Assembly (NCBI RefSeq): GCF_019904175.1
Contig: NZ_CP061913.1
Location: 6,696,001 to 6,760,000, forward strand
Length of the DNA: 64,000 bases
Direction of reading: 5' to 3'
Source: Dactylosporangium vinaceum
Lineage (GTDB): Bacteria > Actinomycetota > Actinomycetes > Mycobacteriales > Micromonosporaceae
Below the pieces are notes generated by a model. It ran no database searches. It worked only from the letters and a program-made list of their open reading frames with translations, and was not told the origin of the DNA. Within the stretch, counting starts at the first letter, position 1; each line of letters starts with the position of its first letter. Of the stretch, positions 8,353 through 16,997 are shown piece after piece. The position numbers were made by a program, and so were the translations under genes.

Positions 8353-9198
8353 ATGCCCACCTTCGACACACCGCAACCCATCACCGTCAGCCTCGACCTC
8401 GGCGTCGGCCACGTGCGCATCTTCGCCACCGACCGGGCCGACACCGTCGTCGAGGTCCGCCCGACCGACCCGGCCGAGCCGTCCGACGTCGACACCGCCG
8501 CGCAGGTGCGGACCGACCTCACCGGCGGCACACTGCGCATCACCGGGCCGCGCCCGCGAATGTTCGACTTCTCCCGCAAGACCCGCTCGGTGGAGCTGAC
8601 CGTCGAGGTGCCCCGCGGCTCGCGGGTGGCCGGCGAGCTCCAGCTCGGCGACTTCCGCTGCACCGGGCCGCTCGGCGACTGCCGGCTCAAGACCGGCCTC
8701 GGCAACGTCTGGGTCGAGCAGAGCGGCTCCCTGCGCGTCGACACCGGCGCCGGCGACGTGACGGCCGGCGGCGTCGCCGGTGACGCCGAGATCGCCACCG
8801 GGACCGGGAAGGTGCAGCTCGGCACGGTCGACGGGGCCGCGGTGGTCAAGAACTCCAACGGCGAGTCGGCGGTCGAGGCCGCCGGCGGCGACGTGCGCAT
8901 CCGCAACGCCAACGGCCGCATCGCGGTCGGCCGGGCCGGCGCCGGCGTCGACGCGAAGACGTCCCTGGGCGACGTCCGGCTCGGCGCGGTGACCCGCGGC
9001 TCGGTCATCACCGAGAGCGCGCTTGGCGACCTGGAGATCGGCATCGCCGCGGGCACGGCCGCCTGGCTCGAGGTGAACACCGGCTTCGGCCACGTCCGCA
9101 ACGAGCTGACGAACACCGCCCGCCCGGAGCCGACCGACGAGACCGTCGAGGTCCGCGGCCGCACGTCCTACGGCGACGTCATCATCCGCCGGGCCTGA
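8353..9198 (+). CDS. DUF4097 family beta-strand repeat protein
   Basis: A 281-residue protein made of repeating short beta strands with a GD-V-L pattern (LGDFRC, LGNVWV, AGDVTAGG, GDVRIRNANG, LGDVRLGAV, YGDVIIRR). This is typical of the DUF4097 beta-helix/solenoid, a putative adhesin-like fold found next to regulators and membrane sensors. There is no signal peptide and no membrane segment, so the protein appears cytosolic. A GGGGA site precedes the ATG. It follows the ribbon-helix-helix gene by 34 nt and is likely in the same operon. The last 17 nt overlap the convergent TVP38-family gene. Confidence 0.88.
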   Translation: MPTFDTPQPITVSLDLGVGHVRIFATDRADTVVEVRPTDPAEPSDVDTAAQVRTDLTGGTLRITGPRPRMFDFSRKTRSVELTVEVPRGSRVAGELQLGDFRCTGPLGDCRLKTGLGNVWVEQSGSLRVDTGAGDVTAGGVAGDAEIATGTGKVQLGTVDGAAVVKNSNGESAVEAAGGDVRIRNANGRIAVGRAGAGVDAKTSLGDVRLGAVTRGSVITESALGDLEIGIAAGTAAWLEVNTGFGHVRNELTNTARPEPTDETVEVRGRTSYGDVIIRRA

Positions 9199-9871
9199 CC
9201 GGCGACTCGGGCTGCACCGGCCCGGGCGTCTGCGGGTGCGCCCGGCGGCGACGCTGCAGGAGCAGCCCTCCGGCGGTCAGCAGGACGAGCGTGCCCAGGG
9301 CGGCCCACAGCGGCCAGGCGCCGGGCTGCCAGCCGTAAGCGCCGACCGTGACGTAGGCGGCGGTCGCCGGGACGATGCCGATCCCGGTGCCGAGCAGGAA
9401 GTCGCGCAGCCTGACGCTCGTCACCCCGGCGACGTAGTTGACAGCGGTGAACGGCACCACCGGGATCAGCCGGGCGACCAGGATGGCCCGCACACCGTGC
9501 TTCGCCAGCACGGCGTCGACCGCGTCCAGGCGGCCACCGGCGAGCCAGCGCACGGCGTCGCGGCCGAGCAGCCGCCCCAGGTACAGGGCCATGACCGCGC
9601 CGAGCAGCGCCCCGCAGACCACCGCGGGCAGCCCGCCCGCGATGCCGAACAGCGCACCCGCGGCGAGGGTGAACACCGTCTTCGGCAGCGGCGACAGGCA
9701 CACCAGCCCGTAGACCCCGGCGAAGGCGGCCGGCGCCCACCAGCCCAGCCCGTCGGCCCACCGCCGCAGCGCGTCCCGGTCGGGCAGCCCGACGAACACG
9801 GCGAGCGCGACCACCCCGCCGACGAGGACGACGAGCCCGGCCAGTCGCAGCAGCCGGGCTCCACGCGTCAT
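9182..9871 (-). CDS. TVP38/TMEM64 (VTT/DedA-like) family membrane protein
   Basis: A 229-residue integral membrane protein with about five to six hydrophobic segments. The family core is visible: LSPLPKTVFTLAAGALFG, then LGAVMALYLGRLLGRDAVRW, then LIPVVPFTAVNYVAGVT. VTT-domain proteins act as membrane lipid scramblases or transport-related factors; the substrate here is unknown. The C-terminus is Arg/Pro-rich and cytosolic by the positive-inside rule. The gene is convergent with the DUF4097 gene, overlapping by 17 nt. Confidence 0.9.
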   Translation of the reverse strand: MTRGARLLRLAGLVVLVGGVVALAVFVGLPDRDALRRWADGLGWWAPAAFAGVYGLVCLSPLPKTVFTLAAGALFGIAGGLPAVVCGALLGAVMALYLGRLLGRDAVRWLAGGRLDAVDAVLAKHGVRAILVARLIPVVPFTAVNYVAGVTSVRLRDFLLGTGIGIVPATAAYVTVGAYGWQPGAWPLWAALGTLVLLTAGGLLLQRRRRAHPQTPGPVQPESPVRPGG

Positions 9872-10020
9872 GATTCACATCATGCCCGATCCGGCGCGCA
9901 TCGGCTCGCCGCGTCCACGCGATGACCGGCCGGCTCGCCGACCGCGGTGGGGTCAGCCCCTCCAACCGACGGGGGTCACCGGGTCTGTGCCGGGGCACAA
10001 AATCGGGAACGCTTCGATGC

Positions 10021-11187
10021 ATGACCATCACCCGACGCGCCGTGCTCGGCGCCGCCGCGTTCGTGCCGTTCCTGGGGAGCGTGGGCTCCAGGAACCCCGA
10101 GGACCTCATCGACCTCCGCCGCGATCTGCACGCCCATCCGGAGGCGGCGGGGCAGGAGCAGTACACCGCCGGCGTCGTCGCGCAGCGCATGCTCGCCGCC
10201 GGCCTGCAGGTGACGACCGGCATCGGCGGCCACGGTGTCGTCGGCGTGCTGCACGGTGCCCGCCGGGGCCGGACGGTCGCCTACCGGGCCGACATCGACG
10301 CGGTGCCGCCGGCGGCGCAGTTCCCCACCGGGCCCGTCACCGCGCACCTGTGCGGGCACGACATCCACACCACCGTCGGCGTCGGCGTGGCCGAGGCGCT
10401 GGCCCGGCAGCGGCGAGCCCTGCAGGGCAGCTTCGTGTTCGTGTTCCAGCCCGGCGAGGAGAACCTGACCGGCGCGTCGGCGATGCTGGCCGACCACCTC
10501 TTCGACAGCAACCCGCCCGCCGAGATCCACGCCCTGCACTGCGCCCCGTTCCCGGTCGGGCAGTTCGCCGTCATGCCCGGGTTCGGCCTGGCCGGCCTGG
10601 ACCGGGCGCAGATCACCCTGCCCGACGCCGCCACCGCCCGGTCCGTGGCCGCGGCGGTCAGCGCGCTCGGCACTGTGCAGTTCCCGCAGGGCACGGCGGA
10701 CATGGAGCGGCTCATCGCCGACCTGCAGCAGCCCGGCTCGCCGCTCGCCGAGTTCGTCTTCATGCGCGCGTCGGCCTCCGGCGCCACCGTCTCGCTGGCC
10801 TACAAGTGCTGGCCCGAGCAGCGGTACACCGCCATCCGGCAGGAGATCCAGCGCCTCGCCGGGCCCGCCGCCGTCGCCTGGGCCGGCGACCCGTTCCCGG
10901 CGATGGTCGTGGGCGAGCGCGAGGGCACGGCGGTGGAGCGGTACCTGCGCCGGGCCGCCCGCCGCGTGACCCGGCTGCACGGCTCAATCCCGTTCAACGG
11001 CGAGGACTTCGCCCTGTTCCTCAAGCGGCTGCCCGGGACCTACACCTTCCTGGGGGTCCGCCGCCCGGGCAGCACCATCGACACCGCGTACCCGCACTTC
11101 GGCGCGTTCGACCCGGACGAGCGGGCCATCGCCCACGGCGTGCACGCCATGGCCGGCTGGCTCGCCGAGCGGGGACTATCACGGTGA
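10021..11187 (+). CDS. M20-family metallopeptidase/amidohydrolase, probably Tat- or Sec-exported
   Basis: A 388-residue hydrolase. The N-terminus MTITRRAVLGAAAFVPFLGS has an RR followed by a hydrophobic stretch, an export-like signal, although the Tat motif is not perfect. Metal ligands of the M20 aminoacylase/carboxypeptidase group are visible: DLHAHPE, YRADIDAVP, CGHDIHTT and the catalytic pair in FQPGEEN. The C-terminal SEDF-like motif is FNGEDFALF, followed by a His in PHFGAF. Family members hydrolyse N-acyl amino acids or peptides such as hippurate. The ATG at 10021 is preferred because upstream codons in frame look non-coding. Confidence 0.88.
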   Translation: MTITRRAVLGAAAFVPFLGSVGSRNPEDLIDLRRDLHAHPEAAGQEQYTAGVVAQRMLAAGLQVTTGIGGHGVVGVLHGARRGRTVAYRADIDAVPPAAQFPTGPVTAHLCGHDIHTTVGVGVAEALARQRRALQGSFVFVFQPGEENLTGASAMLADHLFDSNPPAEIHALHCAPFPVGQFAVMPGFGLAGLDRAQITLPDAATARSVAAAVSALGTVQFPQGTADMERLIADLQQPGSPLAEFVFMRASASGATVSLAYKCWPEQRYTAIRQEIQRLAGPAAVAWAGDPFPAMVVGEREGTAVERYLRRAARRVTRLHGSIPFNGEDFALFLKRLPGTYTFLGVRRPGSTIDTAYPHFGAFDPDERAIAHGVHAMAGWLAERGLSR

Positions 11188-11254
11188 GATGACAAATGCG
11201 TACGCGTAGGTGATCATGTTCCAGCCCTGGTCCCACACCGGTTGGAGCGCCACC

Positions 11255-12202
11255 GTGTCCCGCATCGACAGCACCTTCGGCCGCCCGGAGCTGGCCGCCG
11301 TCCGCGCCGCCGCCACGCGCGGCGACCTGCGGGCGCTCAGCGCCACCCTCACCACCGGCCTGGCCGGCGCCCACGACCGGCTCGACCGGATGTGGGAAGC
11401 GGTCGACGCCTTGACCGCCCGGGCCGGCACCGCGGTGCCGGCCGGGCTGGATGACTGGCTGCGCGCCGAGCCCGGCAACCCGACAGCCCTCGCCCTGCGC
11501 GGCGGCGCTGAGGTCGGCCGGGCCTGGGAGGTCCGCGGGAGCGCTCCGGCCCGGCAGACCCGGCCGGAGCGCCTCCACGCCTTCCAGGCTGCGCTCGCGG
11601 ACGCCGAGCGCCTGTGTCACGCCGCCGCCCAGGCCGACCCGCGCGACCCGGCGCCGTGGGCGTTCCTGCTGCAGTCGGCCCGCGGCCGGCAGCTCGACAC
11701 CGGTGAGGTCCTCCGCCGCCGCGACGAGCTGGAGGCCCGCGCCCCGCAACACCTGCGGTCCCAGGCCCACGCGGCCATCGCTCTGGGCCCGATGTGGGGC
11801 GGCTCGACACAGCTCGCGGTTGAGACCGTCCGTACCTGGCTGCGCAGTGCCCCGGCCGGCTCGACGCTGCCGGCCCTGTTCTTCGTGGTGCAGTTCCAGC
11901 GCTTCCCGCAGGAGGGCCGCGGCTTCGCGAGCGACCCGGCCGTCCGTGAGGAGGGCACCCGCATGGCCGCCCGGCTGCCCGAGCACCCGGCCCGCACACC
12001 CGACGAGTTTCTGGCCCACAACTACGCTGCCGGCTGGTTCGCCCTGACCCGCGAGCCGGGCCGCGCGAACCACCACTTCAAACTCCTGCAGGGGTACGCC
12101 ACCGAGCAGCCCTGGACCTCCCTGGGCGACGCGACCGGGCAGCGGGCGATCGCGGTCTTCCGCGGCAAGCGCCAGAACGCCATGCTCCGACTGCCCATCT
12201 GA
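11255..12202 (+). CDS. conserved hypothetical protein, helical repeat-like
   Basis: A protein of about 315 residues, rich in Ala, Arg and Leu, likely an alpha-helical repeat (TPR/DUF4034-like) fold. Recurrent features are paired helices such as RLHAFQAALADAERLCHAAA and an aromatic-rich segment APWAFLLQSARGRQLDTGEV. No catalytic motif is recognised. The GTG at 11255 (VSRIDSTFGRPELAAV) has GGAG at 11244-11247, 7 nt upstream. In-frame ATG 11216 and GTG 11210 are alternatives. The gene lies 67 nt after the M20 gene and ends before a strong hairpin. Confidence 0.7.
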   Translation: MSRIDSTFGRPELAAVRAAATRGDLRALSATLTTGLAGAHDRLDRMWEAVDALTARAGTAVPAGLDDWLRAEPGNPTALALRGGAEVGRAWEVRGSAPARQTRPERLHAFQAALADAERLCHAAAQADPRDPAPWAFLLQSARGRQLDTGEVLRRRDELEARAPQHLRSQAHAAIALGPMWGGSTQLAVETVRTWLRSAPAGSTLPALFFVVQFQRFPQEGRGFASDPAVREEGTRMAARLPEHPARTPDEFLAHNYAAGWFALTREPGRANHHFKLLQGYATEQPWTSLGDATGQRAIAVFRGKRQNAMLRLPI

Positions 12203-12223
12203 GGTCCGCGGACCGACAGCCCC

Positions 12224-12252
12224 GGCGCGGTGGGCGGGGCCCACCGCGCCGA
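12224..12252. terminator. bidirectional hairpin terminator
   Basis: A perfect 12-bp inverted repeat (CGGCGCGGTGGG at 12224-12235 and its complement at 12241-12252) with a 5-nt loop lies between two convergent genes ending at 12202 and 12300. There is no U tract, as is usual in high-GC actinobacteria. Confidence 0.75.
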
Positions 12253-12299
12253 GGACCGGCACCACGTTCGTCAGCCGCGCGAACGTGCCTGCCCGGCGA

Positions 12300-14489
12300 T
12301 CACGGGTAGCTCACCACGGTGTGCGGGGTCACGTGGTCCGGCGTGGCGGTGTCGCCGGTGTCGTTGATGACGTGGGTGATCGAGCCCTTGCCCAGCGACA
12401 CGGTCAGCAGGTCGTGGAACCTGACGTTGGCGTTGACCGGCGCCTCGAAGGAGTGGTACGCGGCGATGGACTCGTCGGTCGTGAAGACGCAGTAGCTGCC
12501 CATGCCCCACGCCTCGTGCGAGGTGACGGTGTTGGCGACCTTGTACGCGGCGTAGCCGGTGATCCCGTCATGGGACCAGGCCGCGGCCGACGGCGGGTCG
12601 TAGGGCAGCTCGTTCTGGAAGAAGATCGTCTTGCCGCCGTTGCCGTTCCAGATGACGTTGTACTTCTCGAAGTGCTCCACGAACAGCCCGTACGCCGTCA
12701 CGTTCTGCCCGTTGACGATCAACCCGGTGTCCGACGGGTTGGACGTCCAGCCCGCCCCGGCACCGTGGTCGGCCCGCCACGCCCAGATGTGGTCGATGAT
12801 CGTGTTGTTGTTGTTCACCACGAGCGCGTTCGTCACCTTCGCCGCGCCCGCACCACCGACCCGCAGGAACACGTCGGAGATGAGGTTCGGAGCACCCGCG
12901 TGGTTGCCCGAAGCCCCCGCCGGACCGACCTGCAGCAGCGCCGGGGAGTTCGTCGGACCCGCATCGAACAGCAGCGACGCGATCTTCACCCCGTCGACGT
13001 CACCGACCTGCATCGGCAGCACACCGTTGTCGGCCACGATCGTCGCGTAACCCAGACCCAGCACCACCGTGTTGGCCCGGTTCACGTTCACCGTCTGGCT
13101 CAGGTGGTACACACCCGGCGTGAACAGCAGGTTCAGACCCTGCGCCACCGCCTGGTTCAGCGTCGCCGCGGTCACACCCGGCTTCGCCACATAGAACTGA
13201 CTCAGCGGCAGCGACGTGCCCGGGGTCTGCCCGTTGATCCAGGTCGCACCGCTGCTGCTGGTGCGCAGCGACGGGACGAAGACGCGGTAGCCCGAGGCGT
13301 CGGCGTAGAAGTACGGCTTCTCCTGGGTCACCGGCGAGGTGGCCAGGGTGGTGTACGCCGGCGACGGGAACGAGGTCGCGGGCGCGCCCTGCACCCCCGA
13401 GAACACCATGTTCCACAGGGCGCTCTTCCAGCTCCCGATCGTGCTGTCGCGGGTGAACCACTGCTGCTGCGAGCACGGGCTGATCTGCCCGCTCACCCGG
13501 CTGTCGGCGATGTACCCGCCCGAGGCCCAGCCACAGTTCGGGCTGGCCAGGGTCATGCCGCCGTGCACGTCCATCCGGCGGAACGGCGCCGCCTGGGCCA
13601 CCGCCCAGCGGTCGGTGCCGTTCACCGGATAGACCGACAGGTTCTCGGCCGAGCGCCAGAAGTTCTGGGTGGCGTTGCCGGCCATCCAGCCGGCGTCGAC
13701 GGTGACGTCACCGTGGATCTGCACGTCCTGCGGGTTCTGCCCGAGGCCGCTGATCGACGTGTAGAAGCCGATCTGGGCATTCAGGCCGCTGTAGGAGCCC
13801 GGCTTGAACAGGAACTGGTAGCGCTCCGAGCCGAACTGGTTGGTCTCCTGCTGGGTGAAGACCTGGTCGAGCTTCGCCTGGATCGTGGCCGACGACTGGC
13901 TCGGGTCGAAGACGATGACGTTGGAGCCGAGGTCACCGCCGCCGGGCAGGCCCGGGCCGGACGGGGTCGTGCTCGGCGACGGATCGGTGCCCGGGCCGGA
14001 GCTGAACACCGAGAACTCGAAGAGCGAGTAGCCGTACTGGGTGGCCCGGGCGGTCCCGTACAGCCGGATGAAGCGGCCGGAGCCGCTGACGTTGAGGGTT
14101 TCGGTCCCGCCGGCGCCGGTCGTGGTCGAGTAGATCGGCGTCCAGCCGTTGACGCCGTCGGCCGAGACCTCGACCCGGTACGCCTTCGCGTAGGAGCGCT
14201 GCCACGACAGCGACACCTGACAGATCTGTGTGGTGGCACCGAGGTCGATCTGAATCCACTGTGGATCGACGCCGTGCTCGCTCGACCACCGCGACGAGCC
14301 CGAGCCGTCCACGGCCTTGGCGGGGCCCAGGCTCGCACTTTCCGACGACGACGCCGTGGCCGTCCTGTTCAGAGCGACATTGGTGGTACCACACCCGGTC
14401 GCCGCGTCCGCCGAGCGACCGATCACCACGAGTGTGCACGCCAGTAGCGCCGTGGCGGCGGCGGCTACGGCGAAGAGTCTGCGCTGCAT
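12300..14489 (-). CDS. secreted F5/8-type-C (discoidin/CBM32-like) plus right-handed beta-helix protein
   Basis: A 729-residue secreted protein. An N-terminal signal peptide (MQRRLFAVAAAATALLACTL, cleavage near ADAATG) is followed by a discoidin/CBM32-like domain (about 30-170; NVALNRTATASSSES, WIQIDLGATTQICQVSLSW). A Pro/Ser/Thr linker follows, then a 500-residue parallel beta-helix. In the helix, VIVFDPSQSSATIQAKLD opens the catalytic-like region, and NNNNTIIDHIWAWRADHG and WNGNGGKTIFFQNELPYDP are landmarks. Related proteins are often mislabelled adenylyl cyclase. The fold is that of pectate-lyase/GH55-like polysaccharide-active enzymes, substrate unknown. It is divergent from the DUF1996 gene, with LacI-type operators between. 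Confidence 0.85.
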   Translation of the reverse strand: MQRRLFAVAAAATALLACTLVVIGRSADAATGCGTTNVALNRTATASSSESASLGPAKAVDGSGSSRWSSEHGVDPQWIQIDLGATTQICQVSLSWQRSYAKAYRVEVSADGVNGWTPIYSTTTGAGGTETLNVSGSGRFIRLYGTARATQYGYSLFEFSVFSSGPGTDPSPSTTPSGPGLPGGGDLGSNVIVFDPSQSSATIQAKLDQVFTQQETNQFGSERYQFLFKPGSYSGLNAQIGFYTSISGLGQNPQDVQIHGDVTVDAGWMAGNATQNFWRSAENLSVYPVNGTDRWAVAQAAPFRRMDVHGGMTLASPNCGWASGGYIADSRVSGQISPCSQQQWFTRDSTIGSWKSALWNMVFSGVQGAPATSFPSPAYTTLATSPVTQEKPYFYADASGYRVFVPSLRTSSSGATWINGQTPGTSLPLSQFYVAKPGVTAATLNQAVAQGLNLLFTPGVYHLSQTVNVNRANTVVLGLGYATIVADNGVLPMQVGDVDGVKIASLLFDAGPTNSPALLQVGPAGASGNHAGAPNLISDVFLRVGGAGAAKVTNALVVNNNNTIIDHIWAWRADHGAGAGWTSNPSDTGLIVNGQNVTAYGLFVEHFEKYNVIWNGNGGKTIFFQNELPYDPPSAAAWSHDGITGYAAYKVANTVTSHEAWGMGSYCVFTTDESIAAYHSFEAPVNANVRFHDLLTVSLGKGSITHVINDTGDTATPDHVTPHTVVSYP

Positions 14490-14520
14490 GACAGCAAGGT
14501 AGGACCGGCCCGAAGGCCGG

Positions 14521-14534
14521 GGCAATCGCTTGCC
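14521..14534. promoter_or_regulatory. LacI-type operator candidate 1
   Basis: GGCAATCGCTTGCC is a near-palindrome (GGCAA arms with TTGCC) around a central CG step, the hallmark of LacI/GalR-family sites. It lies 32 nt upstream of the start of the leftward beta-helix gene, in the divergent region shared with the DUF1996 gene. Confidence 0.6.
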
Positions 14535-14597
14535 ATCTCTTGCCAAATGGATCAACGCGGCTCCACTGTGGACCTTGACTTGGCATGGCAACTCAAT

Positions 14598-14611
14598 GGC
14601 AAACGCTTTCC
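14598..14611. promoter_or_regulatory. LacI-type operator candidate 2
   Basis: GGCAAACGCTTTCC has the same GGCAA half-site and central CG as the site at 14521 and lies 74 nt upstream of the DUF1996 start. Further TTGCCA and TGGCAA half-sites lie in the stretch between the two (14539-14600). The arrangement suggests one carbohydrate-responsive LacI-family repressor controlling both divergent secreted proteins; its gene is not in this window. Confidence 0.6.
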
Positions 14612-14684
14612 CGGGGCCGCGGGCCGCTGCTACGGTCCGCAACTACCTATCGCCGATGCTCGATTCAACCGCCAAGGAGTCGAC

Positions 14685-15548
14685 ATGAGCATCCGTCCGA
14701 AACCACACCGGATCCTGGTCGCGGCGGCGTTCGCCCTCGCGCTTGCCGCAGGTGTGGCCGTGGCCGGCCCGGCGCTCGCCGCGGACGACCCGCCGCGCGC
14801 GCAGTACCACGAGATGCACGCCAACTGCACCGTCAACCACACGCTCAACGACGACCCGATCGTCTTCCCGGGCCTGCCCGGCGCCTCGCACAACCACTCG
14901 TTCATCGGCAACCCGGCGGTGAACGCGAACTCCACCCCGCAGTCGCTCGTCGGCGGGGCGAGCTCGTGCGAGGACACCCTCGACGCGTCCGGGTACTGGT
15001 TCCCGACGCTCCTGCAGCGCGGAGTACCGCTGCAGCCCGACAAGCCGACCGTCTACTACAAGTCCGACGTCAAGGACTACCGCACCGTGAAGCCGTTCCC
15101 GGCGGGCTTCAAGCTGCTCGTCGGCGACGCCAAGGCTCCGAACACCGCGGCCTTCAGGGGCAACTACCAGTGCACCGGCTACAAGGGCGCCGACTTCCCG
15201 GCCTCCTGCCCGGCGGGCTCGACGCTGCAGGTCCGCCTGACGTCGCCGAGCTGCTGGGACGGCGTGCACTTGGACACCGCCGACCACAAGTCGCACATGG
15301 CGTGGCCGGTCAACGGCGTCTGCCCGGCCGACCACCCGGTCCCGCTGCCGATGCTCGAGATCAAGCTGCCGTACCCGCTGAACAACGGCGACACCGGCGG
15401 CCTGGCCTACGCCTCGGGCGGCAGCTACACGTTCCACTACGACTTCATGAACGGCTGGAACGCCGCTCGCCAGGCCTACCTGGTGTCGTACTGCATCAAC
15501 GGCGGCCGTCAGTGCAACGGCTTCGGCGTGGACCCGAAGAACCCCTGA
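14685..15548 (+). CDS. secreted DUF1996 domain protein
   Basis: A 287-residue secreted protein: a signal peptide (MSIRPKPHRILVAAAFALAL, cleavage after ALAAD) and then a full DUF1996 domain. Recognisable segments are HNHSFIGNPAVNANSTPQSL, a SCEDTLDASGYWFPTL stretch, SCWDGVHLDTADHKSHMAWP and CPADHPVPLPMLEIK. The family occurs in fungi and actinobacteria, sometimes attached to carbohydrate-binding domains; its activity is not established. AAGGAG (14674-14679) lies 5 nt before the ATG. The divergent partner is a beta-helix protein and LacI-type operators lie between, so a role in polysaccharide use is inferred. The 3' end overlaps the convergent MocR gene by 53 nt. Confidence 0.9.
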   Translation: MSIRPKPHRILVAAAFALALAAGVAVAGPALAADDPPRAQYHEMHANCTVNHTLNDDPIVFPGLPGASHNHSFIGNPAVNANSTPQSLVGGASSCEDTLDASGYWFPTLLQRGVPLQPDKPTVYYKSDVKDYRTVKPFPAGFKLLVGDAKAPNTAAFRGNYQCTGYKGADFPASCPAGSTLQVRLTSPSCWDGVHLDTADHKSHMAWPVNGVCPADHPVPLPMLEIKLPYPLNNGDTGGLAYASGGSYTFHYDFMNGWNAARQAYLVSYCINGGRQCNGFGVDPKNP

Positions 15549-16950
15549 TGTCCGCGATGGCGGCGATGCCCGACTCGATCGCCGCCCGCGAAGTGTTCCC
15601 GAAGCCGAGGATCAGGCGCGGCTGCGGGTGTACCTCGCCCACGTAGAGGCTCGCCATACCGTACAACCCGACACCGCGCGAGGCCGCCGCCGCGATGAAC
15701 GCGGCCTCGCCGGTGCCGGGCGGCAGGTGCAGCACCGCGTGGAAGCCGGCGGCGAGCCCGGTCACGGGCAGGTGCGGCGCGTGGCGCTCCAGCGCGGCGA
15801 GCAGCGTCTCGCGGCGGGCGGCGTACTCGGCCCGGACCCGCCGCAGGTGCCGGTCGTAGCGCCCCGACTCGAGCAGGGCGGCCAGGGCCAGCTGGTCAAG
15901 GCCCGGGCTGCCGCGGTCGGCGCGCCACTTCCCGCGGGCCAGTGCGGCGTGCAGGCGCGGGGGCGTGACGATCCAGCCGAGGCGCAGGGCGGGGGCGAGG
16001 GACTTGCTGACGGTACCGAGCGAGACGACACAGTCGGGGGCGAGCCCCTGCAGCGACCCCACGGGATCGCGGTCGTAGCGGAACTCGGCGTCGTAGTCGT
16101 CCTCGACGATGATCGCGCCCGTGGCCCGGGCCCAGGCGATGAGCTCGAGCCGGCGCGGCCCGGTGAGCACGACCCCGGTCGGCCACTGGTGCGCGGGCGT
16201 CACGAACACCGCGTCGGCCCCGCTGCGGGCCAGCGCCCCGACGTCGAGCCCGCCCTCGTCGACCGCGACCGGCACCGCCCCGATGCCGGCCGCCGCCGTC
16301 AGGTCCGCGACGTTCGCGCCGCTGCCCGGGTCCTCGAACCCGATGCGGGTGAACCCGGCCGCGGCCAGCGCCCCGACCACGAGCCCGAGCGCCTGCTGCA
16401 TGCCCGCACAGACGATGAGGTCCTCCGCCGTGGCCGCGACCGCGCGCACCCGGCCCAGGTAGGAGGCGAGCACCTCGCGCAGCGCCCGGGCCCCGACCGG
16501 CTCGCCGTAGTCGAACGCCGCGTTGGGGGCGGCGCGCAGGGTCTGCTGCACCGCCCAGGCCCACTCGGCGCGCGGGGCCAGGCCGAGGTCGGGCACGCCG
16601 TGGCGGAAGTCGGCGACCGGGTATCGCGGGCGCTGCTCGGCGATCGTGCTCGGTGCCTGCGCATCGGGGCGCACCACGACGCCGGGGGCGACGCGCGTCG
16701 CGGAGCCGGGGCGGCTGGTGAGGTACCCCTCGGCCTGGAGTTGCGCGTAGCAGTCCTGCACCAGTCCGCGCGACAGGCCCAGAGCGCGGGCCAGTTCCCG
16801 CGACGACGGCAGCGGCTCGTTGCCGGCCAGCCGCCCGCCGCGAATAGCGGCCCGCAGCTGCTCTTCCAGCTGCGTGCGCAGCCCGGCGCCGCCGCCGCGG
16901 TCGATCGTCACCAGCAGCCCCGGCCCCGAACCGGCCCACTCGACAGGCAC
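15496..16950 (-). CDS. MocR/PdxR-type GntR regulator with aminotransferase domain
   Basis: A 484-residue transcription factor: an N-terminal GntR winged helix (about 10-80; LPSSRELARALGLSRGLVQD, then CYAQLQAEGYLTSRPGSATR) fused to a fold-type I aminotransferase-like domain. The PLP-site segments EDDYDAEFRYDRDP and VSLGTVSKSLAPALRLGW, with the PLP Lys in SKS, are intact. MocR proteins sense PLP or amino-compound ligands. It is divergent from an MFS exporter with only 41 nt between start codons, so it most likely controls that gene and itself. The GTG start at 16950 follows a TAAGGT box by 8 nt, consistent with a leaderless message. The C-terminal tail (GSSGPRRSRCTDGRR) runs beyond the usual family end. 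Confidence 0.9.
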   Translation of the reverse strand: MPVEWAGSGPGLLVTIDRGGGAGLRTQLEEQLRAAIRGGRLAGNEPLPSSRELARALGLSRGLVQDCYAQLQAEGYLTSRPGSATRVAPGVVVRPDAQAPSTIAEQRPRYPVADFRHGVPDLGLAPRAEWAWAVQQTLRAAPNAAFDYGEPVGARALREVLASYLGRVRAVAATAEDLIVCAGMQQALGLVVGALAAAGFTRIGFEDPGSGANVADLTAAAGIGAVPVAVDEGGLDVGALARSGADAVFVTPAHQWPTGVVLTGPRRLELIAWARATGAIIVEDDYDAEFRYDRDPVGSLQGLAPDCVVSLGTVSKSLAPALRLGWIVTPPRLHAALARGKWRADRGSPGLDQLALAALLESGRYDRHLRRVRAEYAARRETLLAALERHAPHLPVTGLAAGFHAVLHLPPGTGEAAFIAAAASRGVGLYGMASLYVGEVHPQPRLILGFGNTSRAAIESGIAAIADIRGSSGPRRSRCTDGRR

Positions 16951-16951
16951 G

Positions 16952-16979
16952 GAACTGGACCTTACCAGGGGTCCGGTTC
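16952..16979. promoter_or_regulatory. 28-bp inverted-repeat operator overlapping two divergent leaderless promoters
   Basis: Arms GAACTGGACC (16952-16961) and GGTCCGGTTC (16970-16979) match in 9 of 10 positions, separated by 8 bp. On the minus strand, TAAGGT (16964-16959) lies in the middle and is the likely -10 of the MocR gene. On the plus strand, TAGCGT (16985-16990) follows directly and stands 7 nt before the ATG at 16998. A dimer bound here would cover or abut both promoters. Confidence 0.72.
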
Positions 16980-16997
16980 GCCCATAGCGTCATGGGC

